Origin: Microbulbifer sediminum
GTDB taxonomy: Bacteria > Pseudomonadota > Gammaproteobacteria > Pseudomonadales > Cellvibrionaceae
NCBI RefSeq assembly: GCF_021729035.1
Contig: NZ_JAJSAP010000007.1
Span: 1-64,000 of the forward strand
Direction of reading: 5' to 3'
DNA: 64,000 bases
The notes beneath the pieces were generated by a model, which did no database searches, was not told the DNA's origin, and saw only the letters and a program-made list of their open reading frames with translations. A program made the position numbers and the translations under genes. Each line of letters starts with the position of its first letter. Position 1 is the first letter of the stretch. Shown here in pieces: positions 25,510 to 34,935 of the stretch.

Positions 25510-27090
25510 GTGCCCAATTACCTGGCCGCACTGGCCCAGCCGCAGACGCTGCAACTGCTGAAGGGCATTCGCCGCGGTGTCGAGAAAGAGAGCCTGCGGG
25601 TGAATCCCGACGGCACCCTGGCACTCACCCCACATCCGGCCGCACTTGGCTCGGCCCTGACCCACGACCTGATCACCACGGATTTTTCCGAAGCGCTGCT
25701 GGAGTTCATCACGCCACCAGTTGCCACCCCGGAAGAGGTGCTGGAAACCCTGGACCAGATCCATCGCTACACCTACGGCGAAATCGGTGACGAGCGGCTG
25801 TGGGTCAGCAGTATGCCCTGTGTGCTGGGAGAGGATGAGGATATCCCGGTGGCGCTCTACGGCAGCTCCCACAGCGGTAGCATGAAAACCATCTACCGGC
25901 TGGGGCTGGGCCTGCGCTACGGGCGTGCCATGCAAACCATCGCCGGTGTCCATTACAACTTTTCCCTGCCGGAGTCATTCTGGCAGTGGCTGCACGAACG
26001 CGAGGGCAGCAGCGAGGACCTTGGCGACTTCAAGACCCGCCGCTACTTCGACCTGATCCGCAATTTCCGCCGGCACTGCTGGCTGCTGATCTACCTGTTC
26101 GGCGCCGCGCCGGCAGTATGCGCTTCGTTCGTCGAGGGCCGCGACCACGCGCTGGTTCCCTTCGACGGCAACCCGAAAAGCCTGTATGCCCCCCACGCCA
26201 CCTCCCTGCGCATGGGCGACCTGGGCTACAACAGTGAAGCGCAGCAGTCGCTGATCGTCTGCTACAACGACCTGCCCAGCTACCTGTCCACGCTCTGCGC
26301 GGCCATCAGCAAGCCCTACCCGCCGTATCACGAGCTGGGCGTAAAGGATGCCAGCGGCAACTACCAGCAGTTGTCCACCGGGCTGCTGCAGATTGAAAAC
26401 GAGTTCTACTCATCCATCCGCCCCAAGAACCCCGCCCGCATGGGGGAAACCGCGCTGTCGGCACTGGACAACCGCGGGGTGGAGTATATCGAGGTGCGCT
26501 GCCTGGACCTGAACCCGTTCGAGCCGCTGGGCATGGGCGCGCAGCAGATGCGCTTCCTGGACTGTTTCCTGCTGCATTGCCTGCTGGAAGACAGCCCCAA
26601 GACCGACGATGCCGATTACCGGGCCACACAGGAAAACCAGGACCGTATCGTCTATCGTGGCCGCGACCCGGAATTGAAACTGATCCACAATGGCGACGAG
26701 CGCCCACTGGTGGACTGGGCGGCGGAGCTGCTGGACGAGATGCTGCCGCTGGCAGAACTGCTCGACCGTGCGTGGGATGGCGATGACTTTGCCCGTGCGC
26801 TGGACGAACAGCAACAGAAAGTACGCGGCGAAACCCCCACTCCCGCCGCGCGGATGCTGGCGGAAATGCACGAACGCGGCCAGAGCTTCTTCGAGTGGGC
26901 CCAGGACAAGTCGGAACAGCACCGCCGCTATTTCCGCGAGCGCCCGCTGGAAGATACCCAGCGCGAGGAGTTTGCCCGCCAGGCCCGGGAATCTCTGCAG
27001 CGCCAGCAGGAAGTGGAAGCCGCCGATACCGGCACTTTCGAGGATTTCCTCGGTCAGTACTATGCCCAGTACACCTTTTGCCAGCGCTAG
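25510..27090 (+). CDS. gshA: Glutamate-cysteine ligase
   Basis: This 526-residue enzyme catalyses the first step of glutathione synthesis. It matches the gammaproteobacterial GshA family in length and in the blocks RGVEKESLRVNPDG (near residue 19), ITTDFSEALLEFITPP, ALYGSSHSGSMKTIYRLGL, AGVHYNFSLPESFW and EYIEVRCLDLNPFEPLG. The start is GTG 25510 with AAGGAG eight bases upstream. It is followed by acpH after 77 bases and could share its transcript. Confidence 0.96.
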   Translation: MPNYLAALAQPQTLQLLKGIRRGVEKESLRVNPDGTLALTPHPAALGSALTHDLITTDFSEALLEFITPPVATPEEVLETLDQIHRYTYGEIGDERLWVSSMPCVLGEDEDIPVALYGSSHSGSMKTIYRLGLGLRYGRAMQTIAGVHYNFSLPESFWQWLHEREGSSEDLGDFKTRRYFDLIRNFRRHCWLLIYLFGAAPAVCASFVEGRDHALVPFDGNPKSLYAPHATSLRMGDLGYNSEAQQSLIVCYNDLPSYLSTLCAAISKPYPPYHELGVKDASGNYQQLSTGLLQIENEFYSSIRPKNPARMGETALSALDNRGVEYIEVRCLDLNPFEPLGMGAQQMRFLDCFLLHCLLEDSPKTDDADYRATQENQDRIVYRGRDPELKLIHNGDERPLVDWAAELLDEMLPLAELLDRAWDGDDFARALDEQQQKVRGETPTPAARMLAEMHERGQSFFEWAQDKSEQHRRYFRERPLEDTQREEFARQARESLQRQQEVEAADTGTFEDFLGQYYAQYTFCQR

Positions 27091-27167
27091 GCCTGTCGCC
27101 GGCACGCCCCGAGCACGCACTGCCGCACCCGGGCAGCCACTGACCCGACGCCAAGCCGGAATCTGCC

Positions 27168-27770
27168 ATGAACTATCTCGCCCACCTGCTACTGTCCGGC
27201 CCCGACCCGGACTGGCGCCTGGGCGGATTGCTGGGGGATTTCGTCAAGGGTCCCCTGCGGGGTGAGCTACCTGCTGACATCGAGGCAGGCATTCGCCTGC
27301 ACCGCCGCATCGATGCACTTTCCGATACCCACCCGGCCTACGTGGCCGCCCTGCAACGGCTGGGCCCGGAGTGGCGCCGCTATGGTGGTATCGTGCTGGA
27401 TATCTGGTTCGACCACCTGCTCAGTCGCCAGTGGGAAGACTGGCACCAACATTCCCTCGACGATTTCTGTGACCAATGCTGGCGAGACTTCCACGCCCGC
27501 AGGCGGTATATTCCGCCCGGCGCCCAGCGCTTTATGCAGCGTGCAGAGGAACTTAGACTGCTGCAAAGCTACCCGGACCGCGATGTCATTGCCCGCACCC
27601 TGGAGCGCGTCGGCCAGCGCCTGCGGCGGCCGGTGGCATTACAGGCGGCGCTGCCCGCGTTGATCGCGGCGGAGGGGGCCCTGGAGCGCGACTTCAATCG
27701 GTTGTTCAGTGACTTGCTGCTCGATGCCCAGCGGTTTCGAGAAGATTTTTCAGGATTCGATAACAAATGA
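27168..27770 (+). CDS. acpH: ACP phosphodiesterase (AcpH)
   Basis: This 200-residue protein of the DUF479/AcpH family opens with MNYLAHLLLSGPDPDWRLGGLLGDFVKG, the conserved HD-like start with the metal-binding His and Asp. Further histidines occur in GIRLHRRIDALSDTHP and WFDHLLSRQW. The enzyme removes the phosphopantetheine arm from acyl carrier protein. Its last codon overlaps the dsbB start (ATGA), which indicates translational coupling. Confidence 0.92.
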   Translation: MNYLAHLLLSGPDPDWRLGGLLGDFVKGPLRGELPADIEAGIRLHRRIDALSDTHPAYVAALQRLGPEWRRYGGIVLDIWFDHLLSRQWEDWHQHSLDDFCDQCWRDFHARRRYIPPGAQRFMQRAEELRLLQSYPDRDVIARTLERVGQRLRRPVALQAALPALIAAEGALERDFNRLFSDLLLDAQRFREDFSGFDNK

Positions 27771-28258
27771 GCCTTCCCAACCCGCGTATTACGTTTTTGC
27801 TGGTTTTTCTCGCCGTCATTTTCCTGCTCGGCGCCGCTTTTTACCTGGAATATGTGCGCGGGCTGGAGCCCTGCCCGCTGTGTATCACCCAACGCGTCAT
27901 GTTGCTGGGCGTGGGACTGGTATCCCTGCTCGCCTTCCTCCATAACCCGCAATTCATCGGTCGCCGTATCTACGGCTTGCTGGTCTCCCTCTGGGCCCTG
28001 GGCGGCCTGTACTTTTCCGCCCGCCAGCTCTGGTTGCAGAGCCTGCCGTCGGACCAGGTACCGGCCTGCGGTCCCGGCATCACCTATATGATCGATGCCT
28101 TTCCCTTTCTCGACGTGGTCAAGGTGCTGCTGACCGGTGACGGCAACTGCGCCGAAGTGCAGTGGACCATGCTCGGCCTGAGCATTCCCGCCTGGGCCGC
28201 AGTGGGATTTGTGGGCCTGGTCATTTTCGGTGCCTGGCAGGCGTTCCGCCGCCAGTAA
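27767..28258 (+). CDS. dsbB: Disulfide bond formation protein DsbB
   Basis: This 163-residue inner-membrane protein has four helices. The quinone-side pair is CPLC (Cys36 and Cys39, in LEPCPLCITQR), and the second periplasmic pair is in VPACGPG and GNCAEVQW. It reoxidises DsbA using quinone. No dsbA is nearby. A more divergent DsbB-type gene occurs at 47203. In P. aeruginosa a DsbB homologue (dsbH) is also next to algQ/rsd, here three genes further on. Confidence 0.94.
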   Translation: MSLPNPRITFLLVFLAVIFLLGAAFYLEYVRGLEPCPLCITQRVMLLGVGLVSLLAFLHNPQFIGRRIYGLLVSLWALGGLYFSARQLWLQSLPSDQVPACGPGITYMIDAFPFLDVVKVLLTGDGNCAEVQWTMLGLSIPAWAAVGFVGLVIFGAWQAFRRQ

Positions 28259-28271
28259 CAGCCCGTTCGCA

Positions 28272-28694
28272 ATGGCCGCCGGCAACAGGCAGCAATCACT
28301 CACAGCACGCCGGGCCGGCGGCTGGCTGGCCGGGGCCGCCCTGTTACTGGCGGCCAACCTGGCGGGTAACTGGCTGCAGGCTGCGCTGGCCCTGCCGGTG
28401 CCCGGCGCGGTCCTCGGCATGCTGTCGCTGCTGCTGGGACTGCTGGTGTACGGCAGTGTGCCGCGGGGCCTGGCAGAGGTCAGCGGGGCGCTGCTGCGCC
28501 TGCTGGCACTGCTGTTCCTGCCCGCGGCCACCGGCCTGTTTTTCCTCGATGACCTGTCCCCGCTGGACTGGCTGGGACTGTTCGCAGCCACGGTATTCGG
28601 TACCCTGGCCAGCATCGCCCTGTGTGCGCTGTTGCTGAAAAAACTGTTGCGGCGCTACGCTCCCCCGGGCAGCGGGGAAGATCACCATGCCTGA
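28272..28694 (+). CDS. CidA/LrgA family protein
   Basis: This 140-residue membrane protein has four helices and the LrgA/CidA core (LAGNWLQAALALPVPGAVLGMLSLLLGLLVYG, then LLFLPAATGLF). These holin-like proteins work with LrgB-type partners in cell-envelope permeability and metabolite export. ATG 28272 lies 13 bases after the dsbB stop; a longer frame overlapping dsbB is less likely. The last 8 bases overlap the LrgB start. Confidence 0.87.
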   Translation: MAAGNRQQSLTARRAGGWLAGAALLLAANLAGNWLQAALALPVPGAVLGMLSLLLGLLVYGSVPRGLAEVSGALLRLLALLFLPAATGLFFLDDLSPLDWLGLFAATVFGTLASIALCALLLKKLLRRYAPPGSGEDHHA

Positions 28695-29385
28695 TTCCCT
28701 CGCCACCCTGCTCGTTCACCCCCTGTTTGTGCTGCCGCTGAATGTCGCCGGTTTCCTGGGCGGCTTGTGGCTGTACCGGCGCAGCGGGACAACGCTGCTA
28801 CACCCGATCGTCGGCGCCAGCCTGCTGGTGGCCGGGATTCTCCATGCTCTCGGTATCGACTACGGCGATTACCAGCACGCCAGCGCTGCCCTGTACGCGC
28901 TGCTCGGCCCGGCGGTAGTGGCGCTGGCGGTGCCGCTCAAGCAGAACCTGGCGATTATCCGCCGTGCCGCCGTGCCGCTGACAGTGACCCTGTGCGTGGG
29001 TGCCGTGCTGGCGCCACTCGCCGGCGTCGGCCTGGCCCTGTTGATGGGTGCCTCGGGCCCGGTACTGGCTGCGCTTTCCGGCAAGGCAGTGACCACGCCC
29101 ATCGCCCTCGCCATTGCCGGGCGGGTCGGGGCAGCGGAAAGCCTGACGGTGGGGATCGTGGTGTTCAGCGGCGTAGTGGGCGCGGTCCTGGGGCCGCCAC
29201 TGATGCGGCGACTGGGCGCCGGCGATCCCCGTATTGTCGGCTTTGTGCTGGGTATCAATGCCCATGCCATCGGCACTGCCCGGGCGCTGGAAATCAGCGC
29301 CCTGTGCGGGGCCTTTGCCGCCCTCGCCATGGGCCTGTGCGGGGCCCTGACCGCGGTTTTACTGCCTCTGCTGGTGGGGGCGTGA
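28687..29385 (+). CDS. LrgB family protein
   Basis: This 232-residue protein has about seven hydrophobic segments and the LrgB/CidB core: GASGPVLAALSGKAVTTPIALAI near residue 118 and VLGINAHAIGTARALE near 182. It overlaps the CidA/LrgA gene by 8 bases, the usual two-component arrangement. The pair has been linked to murein hydrolase control and more recently to pyruvate or organic-acid handling; which applies here is unknown. Confidence 0.92.
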   Translation: MPDSLATLLVHPLFVLPLNVAGFLGGLWLYRRSGTTLLHPIVGASLLVAGILHALGIDYGDYQHASAALYALLGPAVVALAVPLKQNLAIIRRAAVPLTVTLCVGAVLAPLAGVGLALLMGASGPVLAALSGKAVTTPIALAIAGRVGAAESLTVGIVVFSGVVGAVLGPPLMRRLGAGDPRIVGFVLGINAHAIGTARALEISALCGAFAALAMGLCGALTAVLLPLLVGA

Positions 29386-29511
29386 CACCACCGTCGTTCT
29401 GGCGCTGATTGCCGCCCACGCCTTGCCCGCGATAGCCGAATCTCCTATCTTGCATAGAGGTCCGCGGAGCGTAAAAGCAGGGCGGTAAAGCGTTATAAAA
29501 GGAAGCCTGAA

Positions 29512-29979
29512 ATGCTGGAAAACTGTAAGTCGGCACGCGAACGTTGGGGCGGGGTCAGCGACATGATTGATCGCTGGTTGCACGCTCGCCAGGCACTACT
29601 GGTCCGTTTCTGTGGCCTGAGCGAAAACCGGGAAGTGCGGGACGGCGATGCCCAGACAGAGGAAGCAGTGCAGGAGCTGTGCCAGCTGCTGATGGACTAT
29701 GTGTCCGCGGGGCACTTCGAGGTGTATGAACAGCTGATACTGGAAGGCAAGGCTTTCAATGACGATGCCGGGCTGGAAAAGTCCCGTGATCTCTACCGTA
29801 AGATCGACGCCACCACTGACGTGGCCGTGGACTTCAATGACAAGTACCTGGAAACGGACGATCTCAGCAGCCTGCCCACAGACCTCTCGCAGCTCGGCGA
29901 GGCACTGGAATCCCGCTTCAGTTCCGAGGACCAGATGATCGCGGTGCTGCATACGGCGCACAAGAACCAGCTGGCCTGA
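29512..29979 (+). CDS. rsd: Anti-sigma-70 regulator Rsd/AlgQ
   Basis: This 154-residue all-helical protein matches the Rsd/AlgQ family: LENCKSARERWGGVSDMIDRWL at the N-terminus, QLLMDYVSAGHFEVYEQL, and LGEALESRFSSEDQMIAVLHTAH at the C-terminus. Rsd binds region 4 of the housekeeping sigma factor and shifts polymerase toward alternative sigmas. The downstream FKBP and algP genes reproduce the alg regulatory neighbourhood of P. aeruginosa. Confidence 0.94.
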   Translation: MLENCKSARERWGGVSDMIDRWLHARQALLVRFCGLSENREVRDGDAQTEEAVQELCQLLMDYVSAGHFEVYEQLILEGKAFNDDAGLEKSRDLYRKIDATTDVAVDFNDKYLETDDLSSLPTDLSQLGEALESRFSSEDQMIAVLHTAHKNQLA

Positions 29980-30047
29980 AGTATCCCGTGCCGGCGGCGC
30001 CGGGCACTGCCCGGCCGGAGCGCTTTGTGGTGCAGGGTCTCGGGAAT

Positions 30048-30080
30048 AAAAAAAGGGCCGCTGTGAAGCGGCCCTTTTTT
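30048..30080. terminator. Bidirectional terminator between rsd and the FKBP gene
   Basis: GGGCCGCT (30055-30062) pairs perfectly with AGCGGCCC (30067-30074) around GTGA. A-tract on the left and T-tract on the right serve both convergent genes. Confidence 0.92.
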
Positions 30081-30132
30081 ATTGCCATCGTTTTGTCACA
30101 CCGGGCCTCCCGGCCCGGGCACAGGGAGTGGC

Positions 30133-30960
30133 TTACTCCTGCCCTTCCTGCGGAGCTTCTTCAGCGCCGGCCTCGTCGGCCGCTTCCGCCTCGTCAGCCT
30201 CTGGCTGCGCGGGCTGCGCCTCGCCGTCAGCCACATTTGCCTTGTGCAGCTCAACCTCAAAAATCAGGGTGGCATTGGGACCGATCAGGCCACCCGCACC
30301 ACCGGGGCCATAGGCCAGGTCAGAGGGGATGTACAGCTCCCACTTGGCCCCTTCTTTCATCAGCTGCAGAGCCTCGGTCCAGCCCTTGATCACCCCACCG
30401 ACCGGAAACTGTACCGGCTCACCACGAGCGTAGGAGCTGTCGAACTCGGTTCCGTCGATCAGGGTACCGCGGTAATCCACCTCAACGGTGCTGTCAGCAG
30501 ACGGGGTATCGCCGCTGCCCTCGCGGACCACCTTGTATTGCAGGCCGGAATCGGTAGTGACAACGCCCTCTTTCTGCGCATTCTCTTCCAGGAAAGCCTT
30601 GCCCTCGGCCATGTTGGATTCTGCCTTGGCCTTGAACTCCTGCTCCTGCTTGGCCAGCATCTCCTGCTGCTTGGCCTGCATGTCCTCCTGGAATACAGCA
30701 ATCACCTGCTGCTTCTCGTCGTCGCTCAGGCGGGAATCGCGGCCGGCGGCCACATCCTCGAGGGCCATTACAACAACCTGCGGATCCAGTTTTACATTCT
30801 GCGAGTCGAGCCGGCGGGCCATATCCTCGGCAATGATGTAACTGACTTTCTGCTCCTGGGATTCCAGTTTGATCTCTTTGGCCTGGCCGGAATCTTCCTT
30901 GTTACAGCCCGTCAGCATGACGCCCAGGGCAACCGCCGCAGCCAGTGGATATTTCTTCAT
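30133..30960 (-). CDS. FKBP-type peptidyl-prolyl isomerase lipoprotein
   Basis: This 275-residue protein starts with a lipoprotein signal peptide (lipobox LTGC, Cys at about 19). A helical dimerisation region follows (about 30-130, with long Gln/Glu/Lys stretches), as in Mip and FkpA. The FKBP domain (about 145-240) shows VEVDYRGTLIDGTEFDSSY, VIKGWTEALQLMKEGAKWELYIP and LIFEVEL. A tail rich in Glu, Ala and Pro closes the protein. It is probably a periplasmic folding catalyst tethered to a membrane. The neighbour order rsd-FKBP-algP matches pseudomonads. Confidence 0.93.
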   Translation of the reverse strand: MKKYPLAAAVALGVMLTGCNKEDSGQAKEIKLESQEQKVSYIIAEDMARRLDSQNVKLDPQVVVMALEDVAAGRDSRLSDDEKQQVIAVFQEDMQAKQQEMLAKQEQEFKAKAESNMAEGKAFLEENAQKEGVVTTDSGLQYKVVREGSGDTPSADSTVEVDYRGTLIDGTEFDSSYARGEPVQFPVGGVIKGWTEALQLMKEGAKWELYIPSDLAYGPGGAGGLIGPNATLIFEVELHKANVADGEAQPAQPEADEAEAADEAGAEEAPQEGQE

Positions 30961-31443
30961 AGGGTTGTCTCTTAAGTCTCTGGATGTATTTATTCGTGAG
31001 GTTCCCTCGGTACCGGCCTGGCCGGCCGGCTCCGGGATGCGGCCCAGTAGCCGTGACAACTCCGCTGCAAATGGAGCGATACCGGTCACAGCCCCCGCAT
31101 GACGGCGTGTCAGCCGATGCCCAGCAAGTCTAACGCAACGTGACTACCGGTGCACACCGATGCCGTTCACATGTTCGAACACTGCCACAATCAGGCAGTT
31201 CCATCCGCTGGGAGAATTTTCCCGGCATAATCGGGCGCTTTTCCGCGGTTGCGGCATACAATTTTGAAAAAAACAGCGCTATTATCGTGGCACCTGCGGT
31301 TGCTTTGGATTGCTGAAAAGGTTTTGCTCCCCGGGCAACGCGCCAGTGCAAGTAACTGTGAATGCGGCACCGGCCGCATAAGTGCCGGGCAACCCAACTG
31401 TCCGGATGCATTGAATCGATAATAAACCTCAGGATATTGACTC
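30961..31443. other. Divergent promoter region between the FKBP gene and algP
   Basis: About 480 bases with no credible gene. It must hold the promoters of both divergent genes. The right part is AT-richer, and a hairpin CGGCAC/GTGCCG (31365-31370 and 31382-31387) lies about 55 bases before the algP start. In Pseudomonas the equivalent region has complex regulation; no specific operator was identified here. Confidence 0.5.
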
Positions 31444-32430
31444 ATGGCTGCCAAAAAGAAAGCTGTCGATCCAGTCGCAGAGCTGGAAGCGCAAATCGCC
31501 AAGCTCACAACCAAACTCGACAAGGCACGGACCAAGCAGGTAACCGACGCCGGCAAGGCGGTGCAGAAATCGACTAAGGCACTCGCGTCCGCCAAGGACA
31601 AACTGGCCAAGGCCAAGTCCAAGCTGGCAGATGCCCGCGCCGCTATGCGCAAGCGCAAGACCGCCGCCACCCAGAAGCGCGTGGACACGGCCAAGGCGAA
31701 CGTGGACAAACTCACCACTGCACTCGCTGCTGCGCAGGATGCCGCCGCTGACGCCAAGCAGGCTGAAACTGCAGCCAAGGCAGAGCTGAAGCTGGCGCAG
31801 CAGGTGAGCAAGGTTGCCGCCAAGGCGGAAAAGGAAGTCGCCAAAGAGAAGAAAAAGAAAGAGGCCGCCAAGGCCAAGAAAGCGCGCAAGGCCTCCACCG
31901 GCAAGGCCACGGCCAAAAAAGCCACTGCCAAGAAGCCTGCCGCCAAGCAGGCGACGGCGAAGAAAGCCACTACCAAGAAAGCCACTACCAAGAAAGCTGC
32001 TACCAAGAAGGCGGCTACCAAGAAGGCGGCGACCCAGAAGGCCACCCCGGCGAAAACCGCCAGCAAGGCCAGCGCCAAAAAAGCACCGGCCAAGAAGGCG
32101 GCGACGAAGTCCTCTGCCGCGAGCGGTAAATCCGCCGCAAAGAAACCCGCCGTAAGGAAGGCTCCGGTAAAGAAGGCACCGGTAAAGAAGGCCGAGGCCA
32201 AGAAGGCTGAATCCAGCGAGCCGGCAGTCCCGACAACACCGGCAGCGAGCGCTGTGAAACCGGCACCGGCAGAAACCGCGCGGCCTGCAGCACCCAAGCC
32301 CGCCGAGCCGACCCCGGCAGAGAGCAGCACGCCCGCTGCGGCGAGCAAACCGGCCGAGCCGACACCGAGTATTACCCCGGTGACGCCGTTCAACAGCCTG
32401 TTTTCCAGCGAGCGCTCTGACGACCAGTAA
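31444..32430 (+). CDS. algP: AlgP-like histone-H1-type protein
   Basis: This 328-residue protein has an N-terminal coiled-coil region (about residues 10-135, Ala/Lys/Glu-rich heptads). A long Lys/Ala/Thr domain (about 140-260) with repeated KKAAT and KKAPV units resembles the tail of eukaryotic histone H1, and a Pro/Ala-rich C-terminus ends in [13 protein letters not shown]. In P. aeruginosa AlgP has the same layout, binds DNA and affects alginate gene expression. Composition dominates the similarity, but the neighbouring rsd, FKBP, TIGR02444 and ABC-F genes support the call. A long opposite-strand frame is only a composition shadow. Confidence 0.88.
   Translation: MAAKKKAVDPVAELEAQIAKLTTKLDKARTKQVTDAGKAVQKSTKALASAKDKLAKAKSKLADARAAMRKRKTAATQKRVDTAKANVDKLTTALAAAQDAAADAKQAETAAKAELKLAQQVSKVAAKAEKEVAKEKKKKEAAKAKKARKASTGKATAKKATAKKPAAKQATAKKATTKKATTKKAATKKAATKKAATQKATPAKTASKASAKKAPAKKAATKSSAASGKSAAKKPAVRKAPVKKAPVKKAEAKKAESSEPAVPTTPAASAVKPAPAETARPAAPKPAEPTPAESSTPAAASKPAEPTPSITPVTPFNSLFSSERSDDQ
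31966..32040 (+). repeat. Five tandem 15-bp units in algP
   Basis: Units at 31966, 31981, 31996, 32011 and 32026 each encode a KATTK/AATKK-type pentapeptide (pattern GCCACTACCAAGAAA with a few changes). The first two are identical. Similar 15-bp units recur at about 32159-32203. Such arrays can gain or lose units by slippage without breaking the frame. Confidence 0.85.
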
Positions 32431-32432
32431 GT

Positions 32433-32921
32433 TCAGGTACCGCTGCTACAATAGCTGTCGATCAGGCCCGCCCAGCGGGCCTGTTCTTTTTGCGGCAGGC
32501 CATATTGCTGACCCGCCAGTGTCAACGCGCAGCGATCCTCCGGCCAGGCCTCCTGCTGCAGCTTCCACAGCGCTGCCAGCTGGCGCTGCTCCAGCTTCAG
32601 TTCATATCCCTTGCAACGCTCATAGAGCGACTGCGTGCGCGGGCGCATACGGCCGAGCCAGCGGCGCAGGTTACGCACACTCGCAATCATGCGCCGGCGC
32701 GGCGCCAGGCCACGGTCGGCCACCCGCCAGCTCTCCTCGCTCAGCTGGCGCCCTGAGGCGGCCACATAGCTGGCCCAGAGCATCAGGCACACGTCCGCAT
32801 CCCGCTCGTCCTGGCAGGTGAGCAGGAATGCCTGCACTTCTTCATGGCGATAGAAATCGAGGCTGAACTCCCACAGGGGATTGTCCAGGGCGGAAGAGGA
32901 TGGAGGGGAGGGTTTCGTCAC
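32433..32921 (-). CDS. TIGR02444 family protein
   Basis: This 162-residue, largely helical soluble protein has the family start NPLWEFSLDFYRHEEVQAFLLTCQDE, then DVCLMLWASYVA and a basic RRRMIASVRNLRRWLGRMR. Its function is not known. It lies between algP and the ABC-F gene, as in Pseudomonas, and converges with algP only 2 bases apart. Its start is close to the divergent ABC-F gene, about 97 bases away. Confidence 0.88.
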   Translation of the reverse strand: MTKPSPPSSSALDNPLWEFSLDFYRHEEVQAFLLTCQDERDADVCLMLWASYVAASGRQLSEESWRVADRGLAPRRRMIASVRNLRRWLGRMRPRTQSLYERCKGYELKLEQRQLAALWKLQQEAWPEDRCALTLAGQQYGLPQKEQARWAGLIDSYCSSGT

Positions 32922-33018
32922 GTTAGAATCCCGCCTTTCTTATCGGGTGCGTCGCGTGGCTCTCATGTCGTTAGACTAGCACCATGGCGTCCCGGGGTAA
33001 CTCCGGAAGAGGTTTTTC

Positions 33019-34935
33019 TTGATCAATCTGCAAGGCGTCTCGCTGCAACAGGGCGGGCGCGAACTGCTGCACAATGCCGACTGCCGTATCTTTCCCGGCC
33101 ACAAGGTGGGGATTATCGGAGCCAACGGCTGTGGCAAATCCACCCTGTTCAAGCTGCTGCTGCGGGAAGTCGATAGCGATAGCGGCACCGTCGAGCTGCC
33201 GGCCGGCTGGCGTATCGCACATATGGCCCAGGAGGTAGCGGCAGGGGACCAGACCGCACTGGACTATGTTCTGGATGGCGATGGTGAACTGCGCCACCTG
33301 CAGCGGGAACTGGAGGCCCTGGAGGCCGGGGACGGGCCGGACGGCCGGCGCCTGGGCGAGCTTCACGAGCGGATGGCGGCGATCGACGGCTACAGTGGGC
33401 CGGCCCGTGCTGCGCAGCTGCTCGACGGCCTGGGTTTCGCCCACGCCCAGCAGCAGCGGCCGGTAAGAAGTTTCTCCGGTGGCTGGCGGATCCGCCTGAA
33501 CCTGGCACGGGCACTGATGTGCCCCGCCGACCTGATGCTGCTGGACGAGCCCACCAACCACCTGGACCTGGATGCCACCCTGTGGCTCGAACAGTGGCTG
33601 CAGAAATTCCCCGGTACCCTGCTGATTATTTCCCACGACCGGGATTTCCTCGACACGGTGGTGGACAGCGTGGTCAGTTTCGAGCACCGCCAGCTGGTGC
33701 AGTACAGCGGGAATTACAGCGCTTTCGAACGCACCCGTGCCGAACGCCTGGCACAGCAGCAGGCGCAATTTGAGAAGCAGCAGGCCCAGCGCGCCCATAT
33801 GGAGGACTTCGTACGCCGCTTTCGCGCCAAGGCCACCAAGGCCCGCCAGGCCCAGAGCCGCCTCAAGGCGCTGGACCGCATGGCACAGATCGCTCCGGCG
33901 CACGTGGATTCACCGTTCCGCTTTTCGCTGCCGGCGGCGGACAAGGTATCCAACCCGCTGATCGACCTGCGCGAGGCGGACCTGGGTTACGGTGACAAGG
34001 CAGTGGTGCACAAGGTACAGCTGGGCATCCAGCCGGGACGGCGTATCGGCCTGCTGGGCCCGAACGGCGCCGGCAAGTCCACCCTGATCAAGACCCTGGC
34101 CGGCGAGCTGGCGCCGCTCTCTGGCGAGCGGCTGTGCGGCGAGCACCTGGCGATCGGCTACTTTGCCCAGCACCAGCTCGAGGCGCTGGATAGTGCCGCC
34201 TCACCCATGCTCCACCTGCAGCGCCTGTCGCCGGAGGCCAGCGAGCAGTCACTGCGGGATTTCCTCGGCGGTTACGGCTTTACCGGCGACCGGGTGTTCG
34301 AGCAGGTGGGCGGCTTTTCCGGCGGCGAGAAGGCGCGCCTGGCGCTGGCGATCCTGGCCTGGCAGAAGCCCAACCTGTTGCTGCTGGACGAACCCACCAA
34401 CCACCTGGACCTGGAAATGCGCCACGCGCTGGCCCTGGCACTGGCGGAATTTCCCGGTGCGGTGGTGCTGGTTTCCCATGACCGCTACCTGCTCGCCAAT
34501 ACCGCCGACGAGTTCCTGCTGGTTGCGGATGGCAGGGCGCGGCCGTTTGACGGCGACCTGGAGGATTACCGCCAGTGGCTGCTGGAATTCCGCCGCAATG
34601 AGCGCGCAGGGGAAAAGGCCGCCGCCCGCCAGGACGAGCAGCCAGCGGAAAGCCGGGAAGACAAGAAGTCCCAGCGCCGTGCCGCGGCGGCACTGCGCGA
34701 ACAGCTGAAACCCCTGACCAACCGGCTCAAGCGCGTGGAACGGGAAATGGCCGGCATCGAGGAGCGGCTGGCCGGGCTGGATGCACAGCTCGCGGACGAG
34801 AGCCTGTACACCGGCGGCCAGCAGGAGGAAATCGCGCGACTCAACCGCGCCCAGGCGGAAGAGCGCGAGAAGCTCGAGGCCCTGGAAATGGAGTGGCTGG
34901 AAATCAGTGAGCAGCTCGAGGCGGCGCGGGGCTGA
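33019..34935 (+). CDS. ABC-F family ATPase (YheS-like)
   Basis: This 638-residue protein has two ABC ATPase domains and no membrane segments. Domain 1 shows Walker A GANGCGKST, signature FSGGWRIRLNLARAL and DEPTNHLDLD; domain 2 shows GPNGAGKST, FSGGEKARLALAIL and DEPTNHLDLE. The interdomain linker and a C-terminal coiled coil (about 560-635) fit the YheS subgroup, which acts on stalled or difficult translation at the ribosome. The start is TTG 33019 with GAAGAGG upstream. It sits where PA5252 lies in P. aeruginosa. Confidence 0.92.
   Translation: MINLQGVSLQQGGRELLHNADCRIFPGHKVGIIGANGCGKSTLFKLLLREVDSDSGTVELPAGWRIAHMAQEVAAGDQTALDYVLDGDGELRHLQRELEALEAGDGPDGRRLGELHERMAAIDGYSGPARAAQLLDGLGFAHAQQQRPVRSFSGGWRIRLNLARALMCPADLMLLDEPTNHLDLDATLWLEQWLQKFPGTLLIISHDRDFLDTVVDSVVSFEHRQLVQYSGNYSAFERTRAERLAQQQAQFEKQQAQRAHMEDFVRRFRAKATKARQAQSRLKALDRMAQIAPAHVDSPFRFSLPAADKVSNPLIDLREADLGYGDKAVVHKVQLGIQPGRRIGLLGPNGAGKSTLIKTLAGELAPLSGERLCGEHLAIGYFAQHQLEALDSAASPMLHLQRLSPEASEQSLRDFLGGYGFTGDRVFEQVGGFSGGEKARLALAILAWQKPNLLLLDEPTNHLDLEMRHALALALAEFPGAVVLVSHDRYLLANTADEFLLVADGRARPFDGDLEDYRQWLLEFRRNERAGEKAAARQDEQPAESREDKKSQRRAAAALREQLKPLTNRLKRVEREMAGIEERLAGLDAQLADESLYTGGQQEEIARLNRAQAEEREKLEALEMEWLEISEQLEAARG

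Noticed and set aside
31191..32393. 400-codon minus-strand frame opposite algP, predicted as an Ala/Phe-rich membrane protein
   Set aside because: Its composition is the direct antisense image of the Lys/Ala repeat in algP, and it has no family features or ribosome site.
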